Below are positions 23,836 through 33,705 of a stretch of DNA of 49,740 nt, in pieces. Within the stretch, counting starts at the first letter, position 1. Every line of letters begins with the position of its first letter. The DNA is from Archangium violaceum Cb vi76. GTDB taxonomy: Bacteria > Myxococcota > Myxococcia > Myxococcales > Myxococcaceae. Position numbers and translations under genes: made by a program. The notes under the pieces are model-generated. The model was not told where the DNA came from and did no database searches. It worked only from the letters and a program-made list of their open reading frames with translations. Location of the stretch: NCBI RefSeq assembly GCF_000733295.1, contig NZ_JPMI01000112.1, forward strand, positions 1-49,740, written 5' to 3'.

Positions 23836-24645
23836 ATGGCGAAGACCGCATCCCGCAAGGCCCCGGCGAGCCCGAAGAAGGCCACCCGCGCGGCTCCAAA
23901 GAAGAAGAGCGCCGTTTCCGCGAAGAAGAGCCCCGCGCCCGTGAAGAAGCGTGGAGCGCCGGTGAAGAAGCCCGCCGCCGCGAAGAAGCGCGCCGCTCCG
24001 GTGTCCGCTCCCGAGCCCGAGGAGATCACCGCGGATGCGGCGCTCCCCCTCTCCGAGCCCGTTCCCGAGATGAAGGCCCTGCCAGCGGGCGAGTCCGTGG
24101 CTGGTCCCACGCTGCCCTTCGAGATCGACCCCAAGCGCGTCGAGGAGAGCCTGGGCAAGCTGCGTGAAGAACTGGTGCACTGGGCCAACAAGGGCCGCTA
24201 CACGAAGGTGCGCTTCAAGTTCCGGGGCAAGCAGTTGCTGCCGGACCTGCCCATCGCCGCGGTGGTCGCCGCCGAGGGCCTGACGTTCTACTGGGGCGGC
24301 ATCCTGCGCGCGCTCATCTTCACCGTGGCGGGTGGCAGCCTGCTCCAGGTGGAGTTCGTCAACGACGCGGACAAGCGCGTGCAGGCCGGCAAGGAGGCCC
24401 TGCTCGCGGGTGACCTGGACGACGCGCTGGCGCACTTCCGAGATGCGCTCGCCATGGACCGCGACAACATCGGCGCGCACCTCAACGTGGGAGTGGCCCT
24501 CAAGCTGAAGGGGGACCGGACGGGAGCCCTCGCGTCCTTCGAGCGCGCGAAGGCGTTGGATCCGGAAGGACCCCTCGGTGCGGAGGCCGAGCGGCTCGCC
24601 ACCCCGCTGCGTCCCAAGGACGACACTATTGCTCAGGCGGGCTGA
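23836..24645 (+). CDS. Lys/Ala-rich (histone H1-like) N-terminus fused to a TPR protein
   Basis: A 269-aa protein. Residues 1-~55 are made of AKK/APVKK-type repeats like the tails of bacterial H1-like proteins. An acidic linker (EPEEITADAALPLSE) and a ~100-residue middle domain of unknown type (VRFKFRGKQLLPDLPIAAV) follow. Residues ~180-260 carry two tetratricopeptide repeats (KEALLAGDLDDALAHFRDAL, then GVALKLKGDRTGALASFERA). The basic tail suggests nucleic-acid or polyanion binding, and the TPRs suggest protein contacts; both are inferences. ATG at 23836. It is a single gene between uppS and the toxin-like pair. Confidence 0.7.
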   Translation: MAKTASRKAPASPKKATRAAPKKKSAVSAKKSPAPVKKRGAPVKKPAAAKKRAAPVSAPEPEEITADAALPLSEPVPEMKALPAGESVAGPTLPFEIDPKRVEESLGKLREELVHWANKGRYTKVRFKFRGKQLLPDLPIAAVVAAEGLTFYWGGILRALIFTVAGGSLLQVEFVNDADKRVQAGKEALLAGDLDDALAHFRDALAMDRDNIGAHLNVGVALKLKGDRTGALASFERAKALDPEGPLGAEAERLATPLRPKDDTIAQAG

Positions 24646-24682
24646 TGCCTGTGAACGAGGGGTGTATCCTCGTTCTTGAGCT

Positions 24683-25186
24683 TTGGGGGTGTGCGTGGCC
24701 TGGATCCTTCGGAATCTGATGTGTGTCGTATTGCTGCTCGCCCCCATCCAGTATGCGGACGCTTCAGGGGATACAGTTCGGACGCACACCCTCGTATTGA
24801 TTCTGCGCGGAGAGGTTGCGGCGGCCGGCGATTACTATCTGCTGGCCACGGGCGCATCGCAGCTCCCGAAGTGGTTCACGGCGCTTCAAAGGGCTTTCGA
24901 CACGGCAAGCCGTGCTCCCAACGCCTGCCAGTCCACGGCCAACGCGATTGCCGAGGGATTCAGGCAGCTGGGCCAGAATCCCCAAGTCATCCGCATCTCG
25001 AGCACGGCTGGGGACATGCTGTCGTGGAGAGGCAGACAACTGGTCTCGGACAACAATTTCCATGTGGCCGTGCGCAATGATGGGCGAATCTTCGATGCCT
25101 TTACGGGAGCGGTGGGAATGACCTGGGCTGAGTATCAGGCAGCCATGACGTACCTGGGGACGCTCCAGTACACGGTGCATCCATGA
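24683..25186 (+). CDS. Small secreted papain-like (Tox-PL-type) toxin candidate
   Basis: Up to 167 aa. A signal-like segment (LRNLMCVVLLLAPIQYADA) leads a ~130-residue domain with the Cys-His-Asp order of papain-like toxins: NACQSTANAIAEGF (Cys), NNFHVAVRNDG (His) and GRIFDAFTGAVGM (Asp). Such domains act in polymorphic toxins as peptidases or deamidases. The start is uncertain: TTG 24683, GTG 24689 and GTG 24695 are all in frame, and the last has GGGGGTG just upstream. The stop overlaps the next ATG (ATGA), so the two genes are translationally coupled. GC content is clearly lower than in the neighbours, a sign of transfer. Function is inferred from the triad and the context. Confidence 0.55.
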   Translation: MGVCVAWILRNLMCVVLLLAPIQYADASGDTVRTHTLVLILRGEVAAAGDYYLLATGASQLPKWFTALQRAFDTASRAPNACQSTANAIAEGFRQLGQNPQVIRISSTAGDMLSWRGRQLVSDNNFHVAVRNDGRIFDAFTGAVGMTWAEYQAAMTYLGTLQYTVHP

Positions 25187-25551
25187 GCGCCATTCGTCCC
25201 CCCGAGGCGTGGAAGGGCAAATTCGTTTCGACCCTGGATGTCCTGCTCTTCATCCGGGAGCAGATTCTGGGTGGGGTGATGCCGGAGATGTTCTTCGGCA
25301 AGCTGGATGTAGGAACGGTGGCCGCGTTCGTACACGGCGTGCGCTTCCACCTGTACTGCGGGGGAGTCGAGGACTCGAGGTACCAGGAGTTCAGCGCCTG
25401 GCTCCGGGACGTCCGGAATGAGTTCCCGTCGGGCAAGGGATGGGCCGGGCTGTACCTGGAAGAGGCTGGGGGCGACCACCGGGCGGCCATCCTGAGGTTC
25501 CTGGAGCGCTGCGCGGAATATGACGCCCTGACACGGGAACGAGCCACCTGA
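25183..25551 (+). CDS. Probable immunity partner of the papain-like toxin
   Basis: A 122-aa protein with no signal peptide, acidic and probably alpha/beta (TLDVLLFIREQILGG, AAILRFLERCAEYDALT). I do not recognise a family. The case for an immunity role is positional: its ATG overlaps the stop of the small exported protein by 4 bp, both share the lower GC content, and the order is toxin then immunity. The repeated aromatic/acidic surface pattern (GVRFHLYCGGVEDSRYQEF) is typical of toxin-binding proteins but proves nothing. Confidence 0.5.
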   Translation: MSAIRPPEAWKGKFVSTLDVLLFIREQILGGVMPEMFFGKLDVGTVAAFVHGVRFHLYCGGVEDSRYQEFSAWLRDVRNEFPSGKGWAGLYLEEAGGDHRAAILRFLERCAEYDALTRERAT

Positions 25552-25585
25552 GCACCACGCCGCGAGAGGTATACTCCGCACCACC

Positions 25586-26737
25586 ATGGGAGCACCGCGC
25601 GACGAATACCAACTGCGTCTCGAAGGCCGGGCGGAACTGCTGGAGCCCGCCCGCGAGCGCTACTACCGCCTGGTGCTGGTGCTCGCCGAGTCCCGATGGC
25701 AGGAGCGGCTGCGGCGGGAACTGCCCCTGCTGCGCGAGATTTCAGCCCACCAGGATTCCCTGGACGCGATGCTCGGCCCCGCCTTGCGCCGCGCCCAGGC
25801 CGAGTCCTGGCCCACCAGCAACCCGACCGTCCGCTGCCTCTACGAAGTCCACTCGCTCCACGAGCAGATCGCCCGCGACGTGGCCCGTAAACTCGGGCGC
25901 AATCCCCAGGAGTCCCTGGGGAGCCTCATGGCGGCCCTGGGGGAATGGCTCGTCACCATTCCCCGCGAGATCCCTCCCCACCTGCGCGCGAGCACCGCGC
26001 TGGAGCTGCTCCCGGACTCGCTGCCCGCGCTCCGTGAGGCCGCCGCCTTCGGGGGCTTCCTGGAGCCGCTCTTCGCTCACCCCATGCTGCTCACCGGCCG
26101 CATCCCCTTCACCCAGACCCAGCGCGAGGCGTTGAACCTGTGGTGGCCGAGGGGCGAGGCCGCGCTGGCCTCGGTGTGGCGCCGGCTGTCCGGCGTGGAC
26201 GCGAAGGGCCTCATGGTGGCCGAGCTCCGCAAGCGGGCCACGCTGGCGCCGTCCCGCCCGCCGCGCAACGGCCCCGAGCGTCTGCTTCACGCCGAGTATT
26301 GGCACCAGGAGGCCTCGGCCCGGATGCGGCAGCTCGTCCAGGCCCGGCTGGCCCCCCTCGCGCCCGAGCCGCACGAGTTCGCCCCCGTCCTCTGGTGGCT
26401 CTTCGAACGTGAGTACGTGCCGCGCGTCCGGCTCCTCCCCTCGGAGGCCATCGAGGACGCCCGGGCGGGGCTGATCGAAGTGGCCTACGAGCTGTGGGAC
26501 GCCCAGCGCCCGGATATTCCCGACGAGGAGCGTTGGACGCCCGCACGCTGGGCGCGGATGGAGGAGCAGTCCTGGCGGGCGGATGAGGGCCGGACCGGGG
26601 CGGATGGCGAGCGGGTTCGCGACGTCCTCCGCACGCTCATCCAGCGGTACGGCATTGGCTCCCAGAGCCTGCGTGGCTGGAAGGACTCGTCACGGCTGGT
26701 TCCGCTGGTGCAACAAGCGCGCGCGCTCATCCGTTGA
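25586..26737 (+). CDS. Uncharacterised 383-aa protein
   Basis: Arg/Leu-rich and mostly helical, with no signal peptide, membrane segment or known motif. Repeated patterns of the type LREAAAFGGFLEPLFAH and WWLFEREYVPRVRLLP suggest a globular helical protein. The ATG at 25586 is 34 bp after the small immunity-like gene and 187 bp before gyrA. Composition is back to the high-GC norm, so it is probably native rather than part of the transferred pair. Confidence 0.6.
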   Translation: MGAPRDEYQLRLEGRAELLEPARERYYRLVLVLAESRWQERLRRELPLLREISAHQDSLDAMLGPALRRAQAESWPTSNPTVRCLYEVHSLHEQIARDVARKLGRNPQESLGSLMAALGEWLVTIPREIPPHLRASTALELLPDSLPALREAAAFGGFLEPLFAHPMLLTGRIPFTQTQREALNLWWPRGEAALASVWRRLSGVDAKGLMVAELRKRATLAPSRPPRNGPERLLHAEYWHQEASARMRQLVQARLAPLAPEPHEFAPVLWWLFEREYVPRVRLLPSEAIEDARAGLIEVAYELWDAQRPDIPDEERWTPARWARMEEQSWRADEGRTGADGERVRDVLRTLIQRYGIGSQSLRGWKDSSRLVPLVQQARALIR

Positions 26738-26837
26738 CGGGGGAAAACGACGTCCGGAAAGGTGTCTGGAACCCCCCGGCCGGGCAGGCTCGGGACCGCC
26801 TTTCTGGCTACCCCTCACCACCCCCGTGTTTCCCTTG

Positions 26838-26877
26838 TTGACGCAGGAAAATCCGGGGGTTAGGTAACCACGTTACC
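26838..26877 (+). promoter_or_regulatory. gyrA promoter candidate with overlapping palindrome
   Basis: TTGACG (26838-26843), a 17-bp spacer, then TAGGTA (26861-26866) fit a sigma-70 promoter 59 bp upstream of the gyrA ATG. A 15-bp palindrome, GGTAACCACGTTACC (26863-26877), covers the -10 region and could bind a repressor. The -10 match is weak. Confidence 0.4.
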
Positions 26878-26924
26878 CAGATGGGCCCCCTCGTGCGGGC
26901 CCCCCTCGAAACCTCACAGATTTC

Positions 26925-29693
26925 ATGGCCGACGACACCACCGACAAGCCGGCAACACCCCCCGCGCCTCCGCCTCCGGGCAGCGTGGGAGAACTCATCC
27001 CCGTCAACATCGAAGACGAGATGCGCCGCTCGTATCTCGACTACTCGATGTCCGTCATCATCGGGCGCGCCCTGCCCGACGTGCGTGACGGCCTCAAGCC
27101 CGTGCATCGCCGCGTCCTCTACGCGATGAACGACCTGGGCAACTACCACAACCGCGCCTACAAGAAGTCCGCGCGCGTGGTGGGTGACGTCATCGGTAAG
27201 TACCACCCCCACGGCGACACCGCCGTCTATGACGCCATGGTGCGTCTGGCCCAGGAGTGGAGCCTCCGCTACCTGCTGGTGGACGGCCAGGGCAACTTCG
27301 GCTCGGTGGACGGCGATTCCCCGGCCGCCATGCGTTACACCGAAGTGCGCATGGACCGCCTGGCCGAGGAGATGCTCTCGGACATCGACAAGGAGACGGT
27401 CGACTTCGGTCCCAACTACGACGACTCCACCGTCGAGCCGCTCGTCCTCCCCAGCAAGTTCCCCAACCTCCTGGTCAACGGCAGCACGGGCATCGCGGTG
27501 GGTATGACCACCAACATCCCGCCGCACAACATGACCGAGGTGCTCGACGGGACGCTGCACCTCATCGATCACCCCGAGACCACCGTCCGGGAGTTGATGC
27601 AGTTCATCCCCGGTCCGGACTTCCCCACCGCCGGCTTCATCTCCGGCCGCGAGGGCATCATCCGCGCCTATGAGACAGGCCGCGGGCAGATCACCCTGCG
27701 CGCCCGCACGGAGATCGAGACCTCCAAGAAGGGAGACCGTGAGGCGATCATCGTCACGGAGATTCCCTACCAGGTGAACAAGGCGCGGCTCATCGAGAAG
27801 ATCGCCGACCTGGTGCGCGAGAAGAAGCTGGAGGGCATCAGCGACATCCGCGACGAGAGCGACCGGCAGGGCATGCGCATCGTCATCGAGCTCAAGCGCG
27901 ATGCCATGTCCGCGGTGGTGCTCAACAACCTGTTCGCCAACACCCCGCTGGAGACGACCTTCGGCGCGGTGATGCTGGCCATCGACGGCGGCCAGCCGCG
28001 CACGCTCACGCTCAAGGAGCTGCTCGAGCGCTTCATCTCGCACCGCCGTGACGTGGTGACGCGCCGCAGCCGCTTCGAGCTGCGCAAGGCGCGCGCCCGC
28101 CGCCACATCGTCGAGGGTTTGCTCGTCGCGCAGGACCTCATCGACCTGGTGGTCAGCCTCATCCGCGCCTCGAAGGATCCGGACGAGGCCCGTTGGGGCC
28201 TGATGAACATCCTCTCGCCCGCCCTCTACGAGCACGAGCGCTTCAAGAACCTGCAGCGCATCGACTACGAGAAGGCGAAGGCGCAGATGGAGCTGCTCGT
28301 CTCGCGCGCGCGCGCCGAGGTGCCGAGCTACTCGGGCCTGGAGCACAAGTACGAGGGCTTGGGCTTCAGCGAGGAGCAGGCGAAGAACATCCTCGAGATG
28401 CGTCTGCAGCGCCTCACCGGCCTGCAGCGCGAGGAGCTGTTCCGCGAGCTCGTGGACCTCATCCGGGAGATCCTCCGCCTGGAGGACATCCTCGCCAACG
28501 AGTCGAGCCTGCTCAACGTCATCAAGACGGAGCTGAAGGAGATCCGCGAGCGCTACGGGGACAAGCGGCGCACGGAGATCACCGGCGCGGTGGATGAGAT
28601 CACGAGCGAGGACCTCATCGCCGAGGAGACGATGGTGGTCACGCTGTCGCACACGGGCTACGTGAAGCGCTCGCCGCTCTCCGAGTACCGGGCGCAGAAG
28701 CGCGGTGGGCGCGGCAAGACGGGGGCGACGACGAAGGAAGACGATTTCGTCACGGACCTGTTCGTGGCGAGCACGCACGCCTTCCTGATGCCCATCACCA
28801 ACAAGGGCCGGCTGTACTCGCTGAAGGTGCACGAGATTCCGTCGGCGGGCCGCACGTCGCGCGGCAAGGCGATCGTGAACCTGGTGCAGTTCGGCGAGGG
28901 CGAGCGGCTGGCGCAGGTGCTGGTGACGCGGGAGTTCGTGGAGAACCAGTTCGTGTTCTTCGTGACGAAGCGCGGCGTGGTGAAGCGCACGGACCTGTCG
29001 GCGTTCGCCAACGTGCGCGCGAGCGGCATCATCGCGCTGGGCATCGACGAGGGTGACGAGCTCGTCGCGGTGAAGATCACCGATGGGACGAAGGACATCC
29101 TGCTGTCGACGGCGACGGGCATGAGCATCCGCTTCCCGGAGGAAGAGGTGCGCTCGATGGGCCGTCAGGCGTACGGTGTGAAGGGAATCACGCTGGAGGA
29201 GGGTGACGAGGTGGTGGGCGCCGACGTGGTGGAGAAGGACACCACCATCCTGACGGTGACGGAGAACGGCTACGGCAAGCGGACGGAGGAGAGCGAGTAC
29301 CGTCAGCAGGGCCGAGGCGGCAAGGGCATCATCGACATCAAGGCCACCGAGCGGAATGGCAAGGTGGTGGGCCTGGTCCAGGTGACGGACAAGGACGAGG
29401 TGATGTTGGTGACGAACGGCGGAATGCTCATCCGGATGAAGGCGAAGGAGATCTCCGTCATCGGCCGCAACACGCAGGGCGTGAGGCTGATCGCGCTGGA
29501 GAGCGCGGACGAGAAGGTGACGGGCATCTCGAAGCTGCCGGAGTCGGAGGACGAGACGGAGAACGGGGGCGAGACGACGGCGCCGGTGGAAGCGGTGGCG
29601 TCGGAGGAGCCGTCGGAAGCCGAAGCGGCCACGGAGAGCAGCGGAGAGCCGTCGGACACCGGAGCCTCGGACTCGGAGCCGGAGCAGAGCTGA
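26925..29693 (+). CDS. gyrA: DNA gyrase subunit A
   Basis: A 922-aa protein, the DNA-cleaving subunit of gyrase, which introduces negative supercoils with GyrB. The N-terminal block [20 protein letters not shown] is followed by [13 protein letters not shown] (residues 91-103) and the active-site tyrosine at 138 in MRYTEVRM. At the quinolone region the residue equal to E. coli Ser83 is Thr99, and the Asp87 equivalent is Asp103. The GyrA box reads QKRGGRG (~589-595), which marks it as gyrase rather than topoisomerase IV. Six beta-propeller repeats follow, then a ~50-residue acidic Ser/Glu tail, longer than in E. coli. ATG at 26925; single gene with its own promoter region. Confidence 0.97.
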   Translation: MADDTTDKPATPPAPPPPGSVGELIPVNIEDEMRRSYLDYSMSVIIGRALPDVRDGLKPVHRRVLYAMNDLGNYHNRAYKKSARVVGDVIGKYHPHGDTAVYDAMVRLAQEWSLRYLLVDGQGNFGSVDGDSPAAMRYTEVRMDRLAEEMLSDIDKETVDFGPNYDDSTVEPLVLPSKFPNLLVNGSTGIAVGMTTNIPPHNMTEVLDGTLHLIDHPETTVRELMQFIPGPDFPTAGFISGREGIIRAYETGRGQITLRARTEIETSKKGDREAIIVTEIPYQVNKARLIEKIADLVREKKLEGISDIRDESDRQGMRIVIELKRDAMSAVVLNNLFANTPLETTFGAVMLAIDGGQPRTLTLKELLERFISHRRDVVTRRSRFELRKARARRHIVEGLLVAQDLIDLVVSLIRASKDPDEARWGLMNILSPALYEHERFKNLQRIDYEKAKAQMELLVSRARAEVPSYSGLEHKYEGLGFSEEQAKNILEMRLQRLTGLQREELFRELVDLIREILRLEDILANESSLLNVIKTELKEIRERYGDKRRTEITGAVDEITSEDLIAEETMVVTLSHTGYVKRSPLSEYRAQKRGGRGKTGATTKEDDFVTDLFVASTHAFLMPITNKGRLYSLKVHEIPSAGRTSRGKAIVNLVQFGEGERLAQVLVTREFVENQFVFFVTKRGVVKRTDLSAFANVRASGIIALGIDEGDELVAVKITDGTKDILLSTATGMSIRFPEEEVRSMGRQAYGVKGITLEEGDEVVGADVVEKDTTILTVTENGYGKRTEESEYRQQGRGGKGIIDIKATERNGKVVGLVQVTDKDEVMLVTNGGMLIRMKAKEISVIGRNTQGVRLIALESADEKVTGISKLPESEDETENGGETTAPVEAVASEEPSEAEAATESSGEPSDTGASDSEPEQS

Positions 29694-30071
29694 GGTCGCG
29701 CTGAAGTAGCGCCAGGCCAGGACAACAACCCCTCTCCCCTCGGGAGAGGAGCCCCCCGTCGTTCAAAGGGGGGCAAGCCCCCCGGGGTGAGGGTGCCACG
29801 GGCCTGGAGTTGAGCCCGTGTAAAGCCCCCTCTCCCCCTGGGAGAGGGCTGGGGTGAGGGAATTCCCTCCACCGGCCCTCTTCGTGTTTCCAGGGAGCAC
29901 GGAAGCCCTCCAGGGCAGTTCCACCGTGGACCCCCACACAGAACCCGCACGGCGAACTCATCCCGGTTGTCCCGTGCCGGACGGTCAACCCCGCCTTGCC
30001 CGCGTCATTAAGTTCTGGAGGCAGGCATGCCTTCGCTCGAGTGGAGACGGGCGGCTTGCGGAGGGGGTTCA
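29694..30071. other. Gene-free stretch after gyrA holding two palindromic repeats
   Basis: 378 bp. It contains two repeat copies, with cores 29731-29749 and 29828-29848. The second is followed by CTGGGGTGAGGG. Between them are a G6/C6 block and GGAGTTGAGCCCGTG. I see no coding region. The 3' part should hold the promoter of the 30072 lipoprotein. Confidence 0.6.
29731..29860. repeat. Interspersed palindromic repeat, double copy
   Basis: CCTCTCCC-CTC-GGGAGAGG at 29731-29749 and CCCTCTCCC-CCT-GGGAGAGGG at 29828-29848, then CTGGGGTGAGGG to 29860. It lies ~40-165 bp past the gyrA stop. Confidence 0.75.
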
Positions 30072-31655
30072 ATGCGTTCGTTCTTACTCCTGGCCCTGGC
30101 TGGAGCCACGGCCCTGACGGCCTGTCGTGCGTCCGTGGAGCAGCCACCTGTTCCCACCGTGCCCCAGGTGTCGCGGCATCCGGAGCGCCGGGGCATCAGC
30201 CTGTTGACGGTGAGTGGGCCCCAGTCGCTGGCGGGGACGGAGGAGGACATCGTCGTGGAGCCGCGGCGCTCGCTGGCGGTGACGGACGAGGTCATCCTGG
30301 CGCGCTTCAGCTTCGAGGAGGTGATGAACCGGCTCGCGGAGCTGAGCGGCGTTCCGGGGCTGACGGGGCTGCGGCTGTACCAGGAGTGGTGGGACTCGCA
30401 GCGCAAGGTGCCCGGGCTGGGGCTGGGTGGTCCGCATTGCGGTGACGAGTTGTTGCCGGACGGCAAGCCGGGCTTCAACGGGTTCCCCTACTCCTGTCCG
30501 CGCGACGAGTGGCGGCAGGCGCTGGAGAATCCCTTCCTCGAGCCGGCGACGAACGCGGCGGCGTACGTGCCCATCGGGCTCTTCAATCGCTTCGACCTGG
30601 CGGCGGCGGACGGGAGCGACTGCGGGGAGTACCGCATCGTCTTCGCGCGCCGCTCGGGCATGAGCGAGCTGAATCAGCGCAACCTGATCGCCTTCGAGGG
30701 GGTGCTGCCCAACCCGAAACCGAAGAAGGGGCTGGAGGGGTGCCGCAAGGTGGCGCGCTTCTGGGCGGAGCTCTCGCGGGAGCCCGACCCGGCGGCGCGC
30801 GCCGAGGCGCTGCACCGCTTCTACTTCGAGGGCGTGGGGAAGTTCCCGCCGGTCATCCACCCCGACCGCTTCGGCAACGCCACGGAGCGGGCGACGGGCC
30901 AGGTGCGCACCAACCAGTTCATCCAGCAGAGCATCACGCAGGGCACGTGGACACTGCGCGAGTTCCGCCTGCGCACGCGGTGCACGGGGAACACGTGCAT
31001 GATGCGCTTCGAGCCGGACACGGTGAAGACGAACCCGGCCGGCATCCTCTTCAGCGCGAAGCAGGAGCACCCGCTGAAGGAGGCGTTCTCGGAGGCGCTC
31101 GTGTCCCAGGTGGAGTCGCTGGCGGTCAACGACCTGTTGCGCTTCAGCCTGGACGTGGAGGAGCGCTTCAACAGCGGGCAGAGCCACTCGAACGGGACGG
31201 AGAACCTCTACTCCCACCAGATGGGCAAGGGGGATGGCCCGCTGCGCAGGAAGCTCCAGCGGCGGCTCACCGAGCTGGGCAGCCCGCTCACCGTGGACAA
31301 CATCGTGGCGCGGGCGCAGGTGCTCTCGTGCGCGGGCTGCCACCAACTGAGCACCAAGGCGGACCTCGGAGGCGGGCTCACCTGGCCCGACAAGAAGACC
31401 CCCTTCACCTTCGTGCACGTGAGCGAGCGCACGACGGAGGAGGGGCCGGATGGCCCGCGTTTCGGACTCTCGAAGGTGCTGGAGCAGAACTTCCTCCCTC
31501 CGCGGCAGCAGTTGCTGGAGGCCTTCCTCGCGCGGCGCCCGCCCTTCGACCAGCCCCCGGAGGAGGACGAGTGCCAGGAGCCGGAGGTGCGCGGGGCGCG
31601 GGCGGACGAGCCCGGGAAGGGCAAGCCGGACAAGGAGCGGTGCGAGGACGACTGA
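30072..31655 (+). CDS. Lipoprotein with a single CxxCH (c-type haem) motif
   Basis: A 527-aa protein. The signal peptide MRSFLLLALAGATALTAC puts the lipidated Cys at residue 18. The long central region has no recognised domain (CPRDEWRQALENPFLEP, GLFNRFDLAAADGSDCGEYR). Near residue 420, SCAGCHQLSTKADLGGG is a CxxCH motif set as in cytochrome c-like domains. The C-terminus is Arg/Glu/Pro-rich. The ATG at 30072, after GGAGGGGG, gives the lipoprotein signal; an in-frame ATG at 30027 does not. It heads a rightward group with another CxxCH protein (33702). I infer an outer-membrane redox or structural role. The protein family is unnamed. Confidence 0.7.
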   Translation: MRSFLLLALAGATALTACRASVEQPPVPTVPQVSRHPERRGISLLTVSGPQSLAGTEEDIVVEPRRSLAVTDEVILARFSFEEVMNRLAELSGVPGLTGLRLYQEWWDSQRKVPGLGLGGPHCGDELLPDGKPGFNGFPYSCPRDEWRQALENPFLEPATNAAAYVPIGLFNRFDLAAADGSDCGEYRIVFARRSGMSELNQRNLIAFEGVLPNPKPKKGLEGCRKVARFWAELSREPDPAARAEALHRFYFEGVGKFPPVIHPDRFGNATERATGQVRTNQFIQQSITQGTWTLREFRLRTRCTGNTCMMRFEPDTVKTNPAGILFSAKQEHPLKEAFSEALVSQVESLAVNDLLRFSLDVEERFNSGQSHSNGTENLYSHQMGKGDGPLRRKLQRRLTELGSPLTVDNIVARAQVLSCAGCHQLSTKADLGGGLTWPDKKTPFTFVHVSERTTEEGPDGPRFGLSKVLEQNFLPPRQQLLEAFLARRPPFDQPPEEDECQEPEVRGARADEPGKGKPDKERCEDD

Positions 31656-31751
31656 GGACAGTCCCGAGCGAGGCCGCTTGCCCCACGAGCGGCCGGGCAC
31701 CTACGGTGGAGGGGTCGCAATGGAGCGTGGCCTCCATTCGTAGGAGAGGAC

Positions 31752-32054
31752 ATGAACGTCGCAGGCCTTCGTGCAATGGGGACCCGGTTCTTCCGTTACG
31801 TGCGAGATCCGCGCGTGCCGCTGTGGCGGAGGCTGGCCGGGCTGTTCGCCGTCATCTACTTCGTGTCTCCCGTGGACGCGCTGCCGGACTTCCTGCCCCT
31901 CCTGGGCTGGCTGGACGACGTGGGCGTGCTGTCGGCGGCGGCCTTCTTCATGGTGCGCGAGGTGCAGCGCTACGCGCCGGAGGGCGAGCTGTCGGGCTGG
32001 CCCCAGCCGGTGGCGGAGGGCCAGACGGGCACGCCTCCGCTGCGCGAGCGCTGA
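31752..32054 (+). CDS. DUF1232 (YkvA-like) membrane protein
   Basis: A 100-aa protein carrying the DUF1232 signature: VPLWRRLAGLFAVIYFVSPV, then DALPDFLPLLGWLDDVGVL, which forms a short membrane hairpin. Function of the family is unknown. The ATG at 31752 has AGGAGAGGA upstream. It lies ~100 bp after the CxxCH lipoprotein. Confidence 0.85.
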   Translation: MNVAGLRAMGTRFFRYVRDPRVPLWRRLAGLFAVIYFVSPVDALPDFLPLLGWLDDVGVLSAAAFFMVREVQRYAPEGELSGWPQPVAEGQTGTPPLRER

Positions 32055-32208
32055 GGGGCGCCGCACGAGGGGCTCGGCCCAGCAGCTCCAGCTCGTGGCA
32101 TCTCGAGCAACACCCATACCCGGGTCCGTGGAGGGCTTGTGCTCCTCCATGGCAATGCGTTAGCGGCGGAGCTTTCCACCGGAGTTCCACTCCGATGAAG
32201 GGAGAGCC

Positions 32209-33705
32209 ATGCACCGACGTTCGTCTTACGCCCTGCTCGGAGCCGTGCTGCTGTGGGGATGTGGTGGCAAGCCGCCGCCCGACACGGGCACGCCACCGTC
32301 TCCGGTGGACCTGACTCCGCCGGCCGTGTCGTTCGCCTCGCCGTACGAGGCCCGGCGTCTGGGCGCGTACCAGGGCGTGCGGCTGGAGGGGACGGTGGGT
32401 GATGACACCGGAGTGGTGCGGCTCACCTGGAGGCTCAACGACGGTGAGTCCCAGGTGCTCGAGTCCACGGAGGCGGAGGGAGGACGGGCCTTCGCATTGG
32501 AAGTGATGCCCCGGCCCGGCGCCAACACCGTGGTGGTGCGCGCGGAGGACGCCGTGGGCCACGTGGCCGAGTCGTCCGTCTCCTTCCACTTCGGCAACCT
32601 CGTGTCGGCGGGGGGCCTGCACGGCGGCGCGGTGCACGGCGGACGGCTGTACACGTGGGGGCAGAACACGCAGGGCCAGCTCGGGCTGGGGGACGCCGAG
32701 AAGCGCACCACACCCGTGGTGGTGGACCTGGCGCGTGTGGCTTCCATCGCCTTCAACAGCAACAGCTCGCTGGCGGTGCGCGAGGACGGCACGGTGTGGA
32801 CGTGGGGCGCCAACGCCAGCGGGCAGCTCGGCCTGGGGACGCCTCCGGTGGAGGGACAGACGCGCACGCCGGACACCGTGGCCCGCAACCGGCCCACGCA
32901 GGTGCCCGGACTGACGGACGCGGTGTCCGGGGCGCTCGGCTTCAGCCATTCACTCGTGCTGAAGGCGGATGGCTCGGTGGTGGCCTTCGGGAAGAACAAC
33001 AACGGCCAGCTCGGTGACGGCACCACCACGGACCGCGACTACCCCGTGCCGGTGCTCGGGCTGACGGACGTGGTGAAGCTGGCGGGCGGCTCGCAGCAGT
33101 CGGTGGCCCTCACGCGGGACGGTTCGGTCTGGGTGTGGGGCAACAACAACTTCGGCAACCTGGGGCAGGGCACGGAGGACTCGGAGGCGCATGCCGAGCC
33201 CGCACGGGTGCCGGGCCTCTCCAGTGTGGTGGACATCGCCAGCGGGCGTGACCACGTGCTGGCGCTCCACGCGGACGGCACGGTGTCCGCCTGGGGCCTC
33301 AACGTCAGTGGCCAGGTGGGCAACGGCGAGAGTGGCACGGGCACCGAGGTGCATGCGCCGGTGAAGGTGGTGGGCCTGTCGGACGTGGTGGCCGTGGCCG
33401 CCAACTCCAACTTCAGCCTCGCGCTCAAGGCGGATGGCACGCTGTGGGGCTTCGGCCAGAACTTCAACGGGCAGCTCGGCAACGGCTCGAGTGGCACGGC
33501 GCAGCAGGCCCATCCGCTCGCGGACACGGCGGTGGTGGGACTGTCGGAGCTGCGGGACGTCGCCGCGGGCTCCACGTACGGATTCGGGCTGCGCCGGGAT
33601 GGTCAGCTCTTCGGGTGGGGGTGGAACAGCAACGGCTCGCTCGGCAACGACGAGCTGCAGAACAACTGGAGCTTCCCCGAGCCCGTGAAGGTGAAGCTCC
33701 CATGA
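32209..33705 (+). CDS. RCC1-repeat lipoprotein (seven-blade propeller)
   Basis: A 498-aa protein. The signal peptide ends VLLWGC, so it is lipidated. Residues ~35-125 look like an Ig/cadherin-type beta domain (RLEGTVGDDTGVVRLTWRLN). Seven RCC1 repeats follow, each with a W/F-G-x-N core: YTWGQN, WTWGAN, VAFGKN, WVWGNN, SAWGLN, WGFGQN and FGWGWN. That is the number needed for one closed propeller. RCC1 propellers are protein-binding platforms, and in myxobacteria they are common on the surface. The stop overlaps the start of the di-haem gene by 4 bp (ATGA), so the two are translationally coupled. Confidence 0.9.
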   Translation: MHRRSSYALLGAVLLWGCGGKPPPDTGTPPSPVDLTPPAVSFASPYEARRLGAYQGVRLEGTVGDDTGVVRLTWRLNDGESQVLESTEAEGGRAFALEVMPRPGANTVVVRAEDAVGHVAESSVSFHFGNLVSAGGLHGGAVHGGRLYTWGQNTQGQLGLGDAEKRTTPVVVDLARVASIAFNSNSSLAVREDGTVWTWGANASGQLGLGTPPVEGQTRTPDTVARNRPTQVPGLTDAVSGALGFSHSLVLKADGSVVAFGKNNNGQLGDGTTTDRDYPVPVLGLTDVVKLAGGSQQSVALTRDGSVWVWGNNNFGNLGQGTEDSEAHAEPARVPGLSSVVDIASGRDHVLALHADGTVSAWGLNVSGQVGNGESGTGTEVHAPVKVVGLSDVVAVAANSNFSLALKADGTLWGFGQNFNGQLGNGSSGTAQQAHPLADTAVVGLSELRDVAAGSTYGFGLRRDGQLFGWGWNSNGSLGNDELQNNWSFPEPVKVKLP

